Source: Oligoflexia bacterium
GTDB taxonomy: Bacteria; Bdellovibrionota; UBA1018; CAIPTA01
Assembly: GCA_023954355.1 (NCBI GenBank)
Contig: JAMLID010000008.1
Coordinates: forward strand, 46,521 to 110,520
DNA length: 64,000 nucleotides
Direction of reading: 5' to 3'
The notes beneath the pieces were generated by a model that searched no databases, was not told the origin of the DNA, and saw only the letters and a list, made by a program, of their open reading frames with translations. A program made the position numbers and the translations under genes. The first letter of the stretch is position 1, and the number at the start of each line of letters is the position of its first letter. Shown here piece by piece: positions 16,737-24,717 of the stretch.

Positions 16737-16911
16737 CCATACCTCATCTTTAATTTAAATTAGTTTACTAGGAAATAATTATAAAGGAAACTATAAATAA
16801 AAACAATGCTAAGCGCTTCTCACAAATAAATAGTGGCTTAGATAGTTTGCAAAAAGACCCGAGCGGTTCGAAGCAACGAAGGAATGCAAGCGTGAGTCGT
16901 GCATTAATAGC

Positions 16912-16933
16912 GGCTCTTCGCGGTTGGCAGTGG
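16912..16933 (+). repeat. Left terminal inverted repeat of the ISL3 element
   Basis: Starts GGCTCTTCGCGG and ends GGCAGTGG. It pairs with 18423-18444 with four mismatches. Confidence 0.8.
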
Positions 16934-17036
16934 AATGCGGCGTATTAGCTGTTAGGGTGTAGAGGAGGCAAGGCCCTCGAATTTCAGGTAAATTTGTTTT
17001 GTATAGAAATAAATTTGCAGAAAAAAGGAGAACCAA

Positions 17037-18248
17037 ATGCCTTCCCAAAAAGATCATCTCGTAAATCACTTATTATTGCCAGAGCTAAAGTTTGTAAATC
17101 TCTCTAGTCCAGGGGTAGCAACGCGTGTTTTGACAGTAGAAAAAACCACTTCCTTTGAAGTGTGCCCTTATTGCGCAAGTAAATGTACTTCTGTCTATGA
17201 CCATGTTTATCAAAAAGTAAAAGATGCGCCTCTTCGCAATAAGTTAATGTATTTAAAAATTCGTAAAAGAAGATTCAAATGTAAAAACTGTAAAAAGATT
17301 TTTAGAGAATCTGTTCAGGGAATTTTTAAGGGTTTTAGAACTTCTCAAAGATTTCGTAAACATGTGATGTGGTGTGCTTCTCAGTTCTCTTGTCTAAGTG
17401 AAGTTTCTAGAACTTGCAATATCTCTTCCTGGTTTGTGTATAAGGCCTTTTATGAGCAACTAGACTTAGAGATTAGAAAATATCAAACTCCTTGGCCAAG
17501 AGTTTTAGGGATTGATGAGCATTCTTTAATGCGTCATGAAAAATATGGCTTTAAAGAGTTTGTCACAGTCTTTGTAGACTATGATCGTAAAAAAGTACGA
17601 GAGCTTTCTTTTGGAAGATACGCCCCGCTTCTTAGGTCTGATGAGAATCTTTTAAAAATACGAGATAGAGAAAACGTCAAATGGGTTGTTATGGATCTTT
17701 CTCAAAGTTTTAAAAACTACGTTTTAGAAATGTTCCCAAAAGCTAAGATTACGGCAGATAAGTTTCACGTAGTAAAACTATTATCAGGGGCTGTGCAAAA
17801 GCATATAAAGTTACTTAAAGACGATAAAATAATAGAAAGAAGAGGCAATCCCTTAAAGCAAATGATTCTAATGGATAGAAGAAAGCTAGATTATTCCAAA
17901 AGATTTGTTCTTGATGAAATCTTAAAACACACACCTGAACTTAAAGAACTTTATCATGCAAAAGAAGCCATTATGAATCTTTACAGAATTAGAGGCTACA
18001 ATCAGGCAAGGAGAGCTTTTATAAAGCTCACAGACTATCTGGCTCATTCAAAGTTAAAAGAAATTAAAACATTTAGAAAAACCCTTATGAGGTGGAGAGA
18101 AGAGATTTTAAACTACTTCTTATCACGTATTACAAATGCAAGAACCGAAGGCTTTAATCGAAAAGCAAAGCTTGTTCAAAGGTGTGCTTATGGATTTAAG
18201 AATAGAGAGAACTATAGGCGTAAAATCTTATATACCTGTAGAAATTAG
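17037..18248 (+). CDS. ISL3-family transposase
   Basis: The 403-residue protein has an N-terminal zinc-binding region (C43, C46, C50 and C82, C85 in CPYCASKC and CKNCKK), a helix-turn-helix (about 115-135) and a DDE catalytic core with D160 in VLGIDEHSL, D220 in WVVMDLS, and E371 in NARTEGFNRKAK; ITADKFHVVK (D241) is a further family hallmark. The ATG at 17037 has AAAAAGGAG upstream. The frame is intact and of normal length, so the element could be active. Confidence 0.95.
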   Translation: MPSQKDHLVNHLLLPELKFVNLSSPGVATRVLTVEKTTSFEVCPYCASKCTSVYDHVYQKVKDAPLRNKLMYLKIRKRRFKCKNCKKIFRESVQGIFKGFRTSQRFRKHVMWCASQFSCLSEVSRTCNISSWFVYKAFYEQLDLEIRKYQTPWPRVLGIDEHSLMRHEKYGFKEFVTVFVDYDRKKVRELSFGRYAPLLRSDENLLKIRDRENVKWVVMDLSQSFKNYVLEMFPKAKITADKFHVVKLLSGAVQKHIKLLKDDKIIERRGNPLKQMILMDRRKLDYSKRFVLDEILKHTPELKELYHAKEAIMNLYRIRGYNQARRAFIKLTDYLAHSKLKEIKTFRKTLMRWREEILNYFLSRITNARTEGFNRKAKLVQRCAYGFKNRENYRRKILYTCRN

Positions 18249-18422
18249 ATAAAACTCACTAAGCAAGCAGAAGAAACGAAACTCACAAAGGACTGAGATA
18301 AAACAGCTTTACCAAAAATCACAAAAAACTATAGAAATTCAAAACTTCTGGCGATATACCACTGCAAAACATGACTTGGATTCGTTGCTTTACCTCTTCA
18401 AACAACCTTCTTAAGCAACCAC

Positions 18423-18444
18423 CCACTGCGAACCTAGAAGAACC
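18423..18444 (-). repeat. Right terminal inverted repeat of the ISL3 element
   Basis: Reads CCACTGCGAACCTAGAAG then AACC on the plus strand. The same sequence with one change recurs alone at 58058-58079. Confidence 0.8.
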
Positions 18445-18487
18445 GAAGATTAAGGTAAATAAATTTTAGTTGGGTGAACTTGTATAC

Positions 18488-18536
18488 CTGTACTGGTATC
18501 CTGGGATACCGGTTAACTCGTATTCCTGAATACCGG
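18488..18536. repeat. Tandem 24-bp palindromic repeats
   Basis: On the minus strand the unit CCGGTATTCAGGAATAC, then CCGGTATCCCAGGATAC, recurs with a 24-bp period, and a third partial GGTATAC follows. Each unit is itself a near-perfect palindrome able to form a short hairpin. The array lies 10 bp beyond the CCA end of tRNA-Glu, so it could be the processing or termination region of the tRNA transcript. Confidence 0.6.
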
Positions 18537-18545
18537 AATTTAAAA

Positions 18546-18623
18546 TGGCGTTCCCTGGGGGATTCGAACCCCCGTTACCTCCGTGAAAGGGAGGTGTCCT
18601 AGACCGGGCTAGACGAAGGGAAC
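18546..18623 (-). tRNA. tRNA-Glu (anticodon TTC)
   Basis: A full cloverleaf is present on the minus strand: acceptor GTTCCCT with AGGGAAC, anticodon loop CTTTCAC in the stem CCTCC/GGAGG, T arm GGGGGTTCGAATCCCCC, and an encoded CCA. It is 15 bp downstream of tRNA-Lys and surely processed from the same transcript. Confidence 0.95.
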
Positions 18624-18638
18624 GCAAATACAAAATCT

Positions 18639-18715
18639 TGGTGAGCCCAGGTGGACTCGAACCACCGACCCTCTCATTAAAAGTGAGATGCTCTAGCCAA
18701 CTGAGCTATGGGCCC
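18639..18715 (-). tRNA. tRNA-Lys (anticodon TTT)
   Basis: The cloverleaf on the minus strand has acceptor GGGCCCA with TGGGCTC (one G-U), D arm AGCTCAGTTGGCTAGAGC, anticodon loop CTTTTAA within TCTCA/TGAGA, T arm GGTGGTTCGAGTCCACC and an encoded CCA. Confidence 0.95.
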
Positions 18716-18781
18716 CAATTATCTGTTAACCAGATTTTCCAAGGACTTAGGTAATATCTTGGCTTATTTCGATGGTCAAGG

Positions 18782-19813
18782 TCAGAATTGAAGCTCTCGT
18801 TGGTTTACTTCATTTTGTTGCGCTTTTATTCCAAAATGCTCATAGGCTCTTTTCGAAGCAATTCGACCTCTAGGCGTTCTCTGCAAGAAACCTTGCTGTA
18901 ATAAATAGGGCTCATAAACGTCTTCAATTGTTTGAGATTCTTCCCCTATGGCCGAGCCAATGGTGTCTATTCCTACAGGACCACCTTCAAACTTCTCGAT
19001 AATTGTTAGAAGAATTTTTTTATCCATCGCGTCTAAGCCACATCCATCAACGTTCAAATGCTTTAAGGCCGACTGAGCTAAACCCAAAGAAATATGACCC
19101 TCTGCATGAACCTCTGCGAAATCACGAACTCTTCGCAAAAGACGGTTTGCTATTCTTGGCGTACCCCTTGAGCGCTTCGCTAACTCCAATGCCCCATCAT
19201 CATCTAAAGTAACCCCTAAACGAGCTGCACTATGGGCAATAATTTCTTTAAGGTCTTTTGGTTCATAAAATTCTAGAACAAAGTGAATTCCAAAACGATC
19301 CCGTAAAGGAGACGACAGTAAGCCTGAACGCGTTGTCGCACCAATAAGCGTAAATCGCGGCAAATCGATTCTCATAGTTCTGGCCCCTGCCCCCTGGCCC
19401 AGAATAATATCTAAACTGTAATCTTCCATTGCACTATAAAGCACTTCTTCTAAGGCAATAGGAACTCTATGGATTTCATCAATAAAGAGAACATCGTTTT
19501 GCTTTAAATTTGTAAGTACAGCCGCAAGATCACCTTTTTTATCAAGAGCAGGGCCGCTAATCGTAAAAAGCTCTGAGCCGATTGCGCTCGCAACAAGGTG
19601 TGCAAGAGTAGTTTTACCCAAACCAGGGGGTCCAGCAAAAAGGCAGTGGTCTAAAGCCTCGCCTCTTTTTTTACTAGCCTCTATATAAACAGCTAAATTT
19701 TCTTTTAAACTTTTTTGTCCAATAAATTGTTCGAAGGATTGTGGGCGCAAAGCCAAATCAACTAAAGTCTCTGATTTAGTTCCTGCTTCTCTATCTAATA
19801 CTCGTTCGTCCAT
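18782..19813 (-). CDS. ruvB: Holliday junction branch-migration ATPase RuvB
   Basis: This is the motor of the RuvABC resolvasome, a hexameric AAA+ ATPase that drives branch migration with RuvA. Visible motifs are [11 protein letters not shown] at the start, Walker [14 protein letters not shown], Walker [10 protein letters not shown], sensor 1 IGATTRSG, the arginine finger region RDRFG and the C-terminal winged helix ([18 protein letters not shown]). The 343 residues equal the usual length. Its start overlaps the ruvA stop in TAATG, so the two are coupled. Confidence 0.98.
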   Translation of the reverse strand: MDERVLDREAGTKSETLVDLALRPQSFEQFIGQKSLKENLAVYIEASKKRGEALDHCLFAGPPGLGKTTLAHLVASAIGSELFTISGPALDKKGDLAAVLTNLKQNDVLFIDEIHRVPIALEEVLYSAMEDYSLDIILGQGAGARTMRIDLPRFTLIGATTRSGLLSSPLRDRFGIHFVLEFYEPKDLKEIIAHSAARLGVTLDDDGALELAKRSRGTPRIANRLLRRVRDFAEVHAEGHISLGLAQSALKHLNVDGCGLDAMDKKILLTIIEKFEGGPVGIDTIGSAIGEESQTIEDVYEPYLLQQGFLQRTPRGRIASKRAYEHFGIKAQQNEVNQRELQF

Positions 19814-20484
19814 TAGGCAGTACCTCTAACAACTTTATTTTTAATCCCTGAGGATAAAAACTTAAGCGCGTATCTTAGGGCCGAATCAAAATCTGTATGG
19901 GCTGTGCCCTGCTTTAAAGTTTCGCGAATGGCAAATCGCACATCTTGGTCTTTATATCCAAGGGCAACCAGCGCCTGCTCTAAGTCTTGTGTCCATGAAA
20001 AACTTTGCTCAGTTGAAGTAGCGCCAGTAGCAGACTGCTTAGATTTATCACCAGCAATCACTCCTTTTTCTAAAAGAAGCTTTTTCTCTGCTTTTTCTCG
20101 CAAATCAATGAGAATTTTTTCTAGGGTTTTCTTACCAACGCCACTAATTCCCTTAAATGCCACTCGATTACCCGAAGCTATTGCATCCAATGTGTGTTCT
20201 GCTGATAGTGCAGACAATACAGTTAAAGCTAGTTTAGGTCCCACTCCACTCACTGTAAGAAGCATTTCAAAAACTTCCTTTTCTAGACGCGTGCTGAATC
20301 CAAAAAGACTCAACTGGTCTTCTCTCACATGAGTATATACGTGAAGCACGCACTCTTGTCCAAGATTAGGAATTCTATCCATAACCGTTTCGGGAACCAA
20401 TAATCCGTAGCCAACGCCATGAACGTCTAAAATTAAATAATCTCTTCTTTTTTCTAAGACAATGCCCTGAAGTCTTGCGATCAT
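19813..20484 (-). CDS. ruvA: Holliday junction DNA-binding protein RuvA
   Basis: RuvA binds four-way junctions as a tetramer and loads RuvB. Domain I (about 1-65) is the OB fold beginning [13 protein letters not shown]; domain II has two helix-hairpin-helix motifs, [16 protein letters not shown] and [16 protein letters not shown]; domain III (about 165-223) is the flexible RuvB-contact module. A somewhat long linker (about 135-165) makes it about 20 residues longer than the E. coli protein. Middle gene of ruvCAB. Confidence 0.97.
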   Translation of the reverse strand: MIARLQGIVLEKRRDYLILDVHGVGYGLLVPETVMDRIPNLGQECVLHVYTHVREDQLSLFGFSTRLEKEVFEMLLTVSGVGPKLALTVLSALSAEHTLDAIASGNRVAFKGISGVGKKTLEKILIDLREKAEKKLLLEKGVIAGDKSKQSATGATSTEQSFSWTQDLEQALVALGYKDQDVRFAIRETLKQGTAHTDFDSALRYALKFLSSGIKNKVVRGTA

Positions 20485-20486
20485 TT

Positions 20487-21035
20487 TTAAGTTTTACCCT
20501 TAGGCACAGAGCGCGGAAAAGATCTTTTTTGTGGTGCAGATGAAAGTAGCAAGCGGCTTTTGCGAGACTGCCCATGACAAATCGCAATAGCTAAGGCATC
20601 AGAAGAGTCTATTTTATCTAAATTTTCTACGGCAGCCCTTCCCAAAAAAAGAGAAACCATACGAAATACTTGCTCTTTTTCTGCCCTACCCGAACCTGTG
20701 ATCGTTTTTTTCACCTCAGTGGCGGCATATTCAAAAATAGGAATCTCATAAAAAGAAACAACCCCCAAAGCAACGCCCCTAGCCTGCCCTAATTTTAAAG
20801 CGCTTTTCACATTTTTTGCGAAAAAGACATCTTCTACAGCCACTTCTTGGGGTTTCCAATCTTGAATCGCTTTCTCGACACCTAAATAAATAGCGCGAAG
20901 TTTTTGCTCTAACCTAAGAACTTTTGCGCTGACGTTCAAAGTACGATACCCAATGCACTCAATTTTAGAGCCTTGTGTCTCTATACAACCTAAGCCAAGA
21001 AAATTTGAACCGGGATCGATTCCAAGAATCCTCAT
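20487..21035 (-). CDS. ruvC: Crossover junction endodeoxyribonuclease RuvC
   Basis: RuvC cleaves Holliday junctions symmetrically. The four acidic catalytic residues are present: D7 in GIDPGS, E68 in VEDVF, D143 and D146 in DSSDALAIA. The basic loop TGSGRAEKEQV is also typical. The C-terminal tail (about 160-182, rich in Arg, Ser and Lys) is longer than usual. It leads the ruvC-ruvA-ruvB operon, with two bases between its stop and the ruvA start. The downstream CDS order is standard. Confidence 0.97.
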   Translation of the reverse strand: MRILGIDPGSNFLGLGCIETQGSKIECIGYRTLNVSAKVLRLEQKLRAIYLGVEKAIQDWKPQEVAVEDVFFAKNVKSALKLGQARGVALGVVSFYEIPIFEYAATEVKKTITGSGRAEKEQVFRMVSLFLGRAAVENLDKIDSSDALAIAICHGQSRKSRLLLSSAPQKRSFPRSVPKGKT

Positions 21036-21099
21036 AGAAAAACCCTAGCACAATCTAGGGAGCGTTTTCAAAATTATAAACTAGTGAGAAACGGTAAAA

Positions 21100-22245
21100 C
21101 TAAAGAGACTTTTCTAAAATTCGATAAGTTTTATAAGGAGGAACTCCCGCAAATATTTGAATCGCATGTAGCATTTCAACATTATCTTCTAAAATCCAAG
21201 AAAGCTCTCCGCCATCTAAACCTAAGCGTTCGGCCGCCTTAAAGGCTTCATAATAAAATACAGGAGCAATCCCCAAGCGGCGAAACTCTGGCTTAACTCC
21301 TAAAGTAATTACGCGCACTCGGCGGATTTTTTTATTTTTTGGTTTCAACCCTTTTAATAATTTGAAAATACCAAAAGGTAGTAATTTGCCCGATGGGTTA
21401 TTAATCAAAACTTCATTTATATTTGGTAAGCTTAGCGAAAAACCAATTGGTTCTTTTCCTGAAAAAGCAATCATACAAAATTCTGGCCACATCACGTCTT
21501 TAAGTGATTTTGCCATATGATCGAATTCTTCATCGTCCATGGGAACAAAGCCCCAGTTTTTTTCCCATGCAGAATTATAAATATCTTTAATTAAGCGAAC
21601 TTCTTCTTTGAAGTTCTTCATGTCGATAGGTCGAAATGAGATATTTCCTTTTTCTTTTACCTTTTGAAAAATTTTCGAAATTCGCGAGTCAAATTGCTCT
21701 GGTCGATCCATATTAAACGCTAATAGATCTTTTACTTTTCCATACCCGGCCTGTTCTAAAAGATCAGCATAATAGGGAGGATTGTGCGTCATCATTACAA
21801 ATGGTGGACTTTTAAAATTATCAACCAATAAGCCCACTTCATGATTAAAGCTTGGATTGGCAGGGCCTCGTGATGCTGTCATCCCTTGTTTTTGCAGCCA
21901 TGCTTCAGCACGAGAAAGTAATCCCTTGGCAACTTCTAAATTATTTATGCACTCAAAGAAACCAAAGAAACCTGTAGTTTCGTTGTGAAACTCATTGTGG
22001 CGCTCATCAACAACAGCAGCTATCCGGCCAACATGCTCTTTACCTTTATAAGCATTCCAAAAACAAATCTTAGCGTGCTTATAAAAAGGATTTTTCTTTA
22101 GATCTAAATTATCTAGAACCGTTAATTTTAATGGGGCAACCCAGGCCGGATCATCTTTATAAATTTTCCAAGGTAGATTTATAAATTTTTTAAACTCACG
22201 CTTATTTTCTGCTGGAGAAAACTCTACAAAACTCAAACCTGACAT
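21100..22245 (-). CDS. GNAT-fold N-acyltransferase, YghO/bacterial ceramide synthase-like
   Basis: The 381-residue protein matches the YghO-type GNAT family, which includes the bacterial ceramide synthase described in Caulobacter. Hallmarks are FINLPWKIYKDDPAWVAPL, NPFYKHAK, VGRIAAVVDERHNEFH, TGFFGFFEC, RGPANPSFNHEVGLLV and a terminal acyl-CoA-binding GNAT core (VITLGVKPEFRRLGIAPVFY). The predicted reaction is N-acylation of a sphingoid base from the product of the adjacent serine palmitoyltransferase-like enzyme. The gene starts nine bases after that partner with AAGGAGG upstream. Family assignment is from memory of the motifs; the substrate is inferred from the neighbour. Confidence 0.75.
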   Translation of the reverse strand: MSGLSFVEFSPAENKREFKKFINLPWKIYKDDPAWVAPLKLTVLDNLDLKKNPFYKHAKICFWNAYKGKEHVGRIAAVVDERHNEFHNETTGFFGFFECINNLEVAKGLLSRAEAWLQKQGMTASRGPANPSFNHEVGLLVDNFKSPPFVMMTHNPPYYADLLEQAGYGKVKDLLAFNMDRPEQFDSRISKIFQKVKEKGNISFRPIDMKNFKEEVRLIKDIYNSAWEKNWGFVPMDDEEFDHMAKSLKDVMWPEFCMIAFSGKEPIGFSLSLPNINEVLINNPSGKLLPFGIFKLLKGLKPKNKKIRRVRVITLGVKPEFRRLGIAPVFYYEAFKAAERLGLDGGELSWILEDNVEMLHAIQIFAGVPPYKTYRILEKSL

Positions 22246-22254
22246 TTGGCCTCC

Positions 22255-23445
22255 TTACTGTTGACGGATGATTCCAAACTCCCGGCCAACTTGTGCAAAT
22301 ACATCTAATACAAATTGTAAATCTTTTTTCTCATGAGTAGACATATAGCTAGTACGAATCAACGCATACCCTTTTGGTACAGCAGGAGAAACCACAGGAG
22401 TAGCAAATACACCCAGCTCATATAATCTCTTAGTAAACATAAATGCTTTTAAGTCATCACCGATAAGAATGGGAATAATAGGTGTTTGTGTTCCCATGGT
22501 GTCAAAACCAAGCTCTTCAAAACCTGCCATCATATAGCGCGCATTATCCCACAAACGGTCTACCAAATCGGGCTCTTCTTGAACTACTCGAACACACTCT
22601 AGTACTGTAGCTGCACTTGCAGGAGGCAATGAAGCAGAAAACATAAAAGAGCGACTCTTATGTTTGATGTAGTGAATAACATCTTTATTGCCAGTAACGA
22701 ATCCACCTAAAGAAGCAAAACTTTTAGAAAATGTTCCCATCATTAAGTCTACATCTTCGTTTAATCCAAAGTGATGAGGGGTTCCTCTACCGTTAGGGCC
22801 GAGCACTCCCAAGGCATGCGCACAATCACAATATGTTCTAGCTCCATATGCTTTTGCTAAGCGAACAATCTCTGGAAGGTTTACAATTCTTCCCGTCATC
22901 GAGAACACACCGTCAAAAACAATTAATTTACCTGGAACATGTTCATATTCACGTAGAAGCCTTTCAAGCTCTTGCATATCATTGTGCTTGTACTTAATCG
23001 TCTCTCCTATTGCAGCGCTTTGGCCTTCAACAATAGAAGCGTGATTGTCGCGATCAGAAAAAATAATATCTTTACGACCAACCAAGCACGAAATTGAACC
23101 TAAGTTCGCAAGAAAGCCCGTTGCATAAACTAGAACCGCTTCTCTTTGTAAAAACTTTGCTAACTCAGCTTCTAATTGTTCGTGTAAATCTAAGTTTCCA
23201 TTTAAAAATCTCGAACCAGTACAACCCGTACCATACTTTTCTAAGGCTTTGATTGCCGCCTCACGCACTCTTGGGTGCTGAGTAAGGCCAAGATAATTAT
23301 TTGAACCTGCCATTACTAACTCGCGACCTTCAGCAACTACTCTAGGACCCGCGGCCCCCTCTAAGGCTCTAAAAAAAGGATAGACTCCAGCTTGCTGGAG
23401 CATTTTTGCGTCTTGAAACGACTGACACTTATCAAACAAATCCAT
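22255..23445 (-). CDS. Alpha-oxoamine synthase, probable serine palmitoyltransferase
   Basis: This PLP enzyme condenses an amino acid with an acyl-CoA. Family motifs are AGSNNYLGLT, GTGCTGSRFLNGNLDLHEQLE, the cofactor-stacking histidine in DRDNHASIVEG, DCAHALGVLGPNGRG and the Schiff-base lysine K241 in GTFSKSFASLGG. The family also contains KBL and BioF, but the YghO-type acyltransferase partner and the NGNLDLHEQLE pattern favour serine palmitoyltransferase, the first step of sphingolipid synthesis. Length 396 is normal. AAAGG precedes the ATG. A 22-bp palindrome lies within its likely promoter. Confidence 0.8.
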   Translation of the reverse strand: MDLFDKCQSFQDAKMLQQAGVYPFFRALEGAAGPRVVAEGRELVMAGSNNYLGLTQHPRVREAAIKALEKYGTGCTGSRFLNGNLDLHEQLEAELAKFLQREAVLVYATGFLANLGSISCLVGRKDIIFSDRDNHASIVEGQSAAIGETIKYKHNDMQELERLLREYEHVPGKLIVFDGVFSMTGRIVNLPEIVRLAKAYGARTYCDCAHALGVLGPNGRGTPHHFGLNEDVDLMMGTFSKSFASLGGFVTGNKDVIHYIKHKSRSFMFSASLPPASAATVLECVRVVQEEPDLVDRLWDNARYMMAGFEELGFDTMGTQTPIIPILIGDDLKAFMFTKRLYELGVFATPVVSPAVPKGYALIRTSYMSTHEKKDLQFVLDVFAQVGREFGIIRQQ

Positions 23446-23523
23446 AAACAGACCTTTCCACCAAGGAATTTACGTAAAGACACTCTTGTAGGGATATAGA
23501 AGCAGCGCCTCTAATTCAGGTTT

Positions 23524-23545
23524 ACTGCGTAATTTATTACGCAGT
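23524..23545. promoter_or_regulatory. 22-bp palindrome in the divergent control region
   Basis: ACTGCGTAAT and ATTACGCAGT form perfect 10-bp arms around TT. On the minus strand the left arm overlaps a TTGACT hexamer, so it would cover the -35 box of the palmitoyltransferase operon. It also lies about 135 bp upstream of the plus-strand gene at 23680. The size and symmetry suit a dimeric repressor such as TetR or GntR type. Confidence 0.55.
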
Positions 23546-23621
23546 CAATAGAATTCTAAAAAAACTCTAAGATTTACAAATAGTTACCATGTCATTTTTA
23601 CCTATTAACAAATTAAATCAC

Positions 23622-23649
23622 TCAAGTTTACGATGGTTTTTACCGATAA
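23622..23649 (+). promoter_or_regulatory. Candidate sigma-28 (FliA) promoter
   Basis: TCAAGTTT and ACCGATAA, 12 bases apart, match the flagellar sigma-28 consensus TAAAGTTT-N11-GCCGATAA closely. The gene at 23680 begins about 30 bases downstream. The spacer is one base longer than the classical optimum. Confidence 0.45.
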
Positions 23650-23679
23650 GCGTGTAATAGAGAAGGGATGGGTCTTTTC

Positions 23680-24213
23680 ATGTCGAAATTAAGTCCTCTC
23701 GGGCAGAGTATGGCCAGCTTATTTAGCCCAGAACGAGAGAGCATTCGCAAGCAACAAGAAAGCAGCTCCACTAAAGGCACACAAGCAAGCCAAGGAGCTT
23801 TTCGTATTTCTGGGGCAAAAGAAATTTCTGGAATCGAAGAAAATTCGCCTACCAAAGACAGCCTTGGGAACCCAACTTCTCCAGGTCACGGAAGCTGGGG
23901 AAAAAAGAAAAAAGCAGAGGAAGAGGTCTTAGAACAAAAAGAAGAGCTAAAAAAACAAGGGATTTTTGAACCTCAAAAACAACCCCAATCACAATTCATC
24001 AAATTAAATATTGGTTGGGAAAAGATTCTCTTTATCCAAAAAAAGATCTGCCAAAAAGCAAAAGAAATCATAACAAAACACAATGGTCCTGAGTCTTATT
24101 TCAATTCAAAATCGTCGACTATAGCTTCGTTCAAAAGCCGAGGATGCGTTGTAGATCTCGACATGGAGGTTCAACGACAGATCATGGAAGCGAAGAAAAA
24201 AGAATCTGCCTAA
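23680..24213 (+). CDS. Hydrophilic, partly disordered hypothetical protein
   Basis: The 177-residue product starts MSKLSPLGQSMASLFSPERE and has a Ser/Thr/Gly-rich disordered half (about 15-80), a charged lysine-rich helix (KKKKAEEEVLEQKEELKKQ) and a more ordered end with two cysteines. The ATG at 23680 is preferred over 23668 because the GGG tract is then at a workable distance. No signal or TM segment. It has a sigma-28-like promoter, so it may be made with the flagellar late genes; no family recognised. Confidence 0.6.
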   Translation: MSKLSPLGQSMASLFSPERESIRKQQESSSTKGTQASQGAFRISGAKEISGIEENSPTKDSLGNPTSPGHGSWGKKKKAEEEVLEQKEELKKQGIFEPQKQPQSQFIKLNIGWEKILFIQKKICQKAKEIITKHNGPESYFNSKSSTIASFKSRGCVVDLDMEVQRQIMEAKKKESA

Positions 24214-24270
24214 GATTGGTTTAGTAAAAGAGACTTGCTCGAAAGATGAAAACCTCGGTAGAGTCTATCT

Positions 24271-24717
24271 ATGAGAACAGAAATCCCCTTTGGCAATATC
24301 GACCATGTAGCTATAGTTGTAAAAAACCTAAAGAAGACAATTTCTTTTTATGAAAATTACCTAGGATTCAAAATAGAAAGAGAATTCGGAAATAAAGAAT
24401 TAGGCGTAAGAGCAGTTGTCTTAAAAAGAAAATCTAGCCGTATAGAACTATTCGAATACAAAAATTCAAAACCAACTTATGCGAAAAATATTTGCCAGGT
24501 TCATGGAGCCAAGGTACCTAAGTCTTATTTTGAGCCTGGCATCAAACACATTGCCTTTCGCACCTCTAAGTTTGACTCCGCTGTAGAAAAAATGAAAAAA
24601 GCGGGGATCAAGCCATGGATCAAGCCAAAAAAAGGATACAGTGGAGACTCAATCACATTCTTCCAAGACCCAAATGGGATTTTACTAGAAGTCGTCTCTC
24701 CTATTAATAAAAGATGA
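24271..24717 (+). CDS. VOC family metalloprotein
   Basis: A two-module VOC protein of 148 residues with all four candidate metal ligands: H in NIDHVAIVVKNL, E in SRIELFEY, H in GIKHIAFRT and E in ILLEVVSP. This pattern is that of glyoxalase I and related epimerases or isomerases. It overlaps the zinc dehydrogenase gene by four bases (ATGA), so the two proteins are made together. The substrate is unknown, but a two-step conversion with the dehydrogenase is likely. Confidence 0.85.
   Translation: MRTEIPFGNIDHVAIVVKNLKKTISFYENYLGFKIEREFGNKELGVRAVVLKRKSSRIELFEYKNSKPTYAKNICQVHGAKVPKSYFEPGIKHIAFRTSKFDSAVEKMKKAGIKPWIKPKKGYSGDSITFFQDPNGILLEVVSPINKR

Larger units (their letters stand above)
16912..18444 (+). 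mobile_element. ISL3-family insertion sequence, 1533 bp, complete
   Basis: The ends are 22-bp imperfect inverted repeats: left GGCTCTTCGCGGTTGGCAG followed by TGG, and right, read inward, GGTTCTTCTAGGTTCGCAG followed by TGG, with 18 of 22 positions identical. The single transposase gene lies between them. Length and end type match the ISL3 family. The expected 8-bp target duplication is not seen (TTAATAGC on the left, GAAGATTA on the right), so the element may have recombined or the duplication has decayed. DNA just inside the left end is visibly more GC-rich than its surroundings. Confidence 0.85.

Noticed and set aside
16809..17069. Minus-strand frame of 86 codons across the left IS end
   Set aside because: It crosses the IS boundary and the transposase start, and has no signal for translation.
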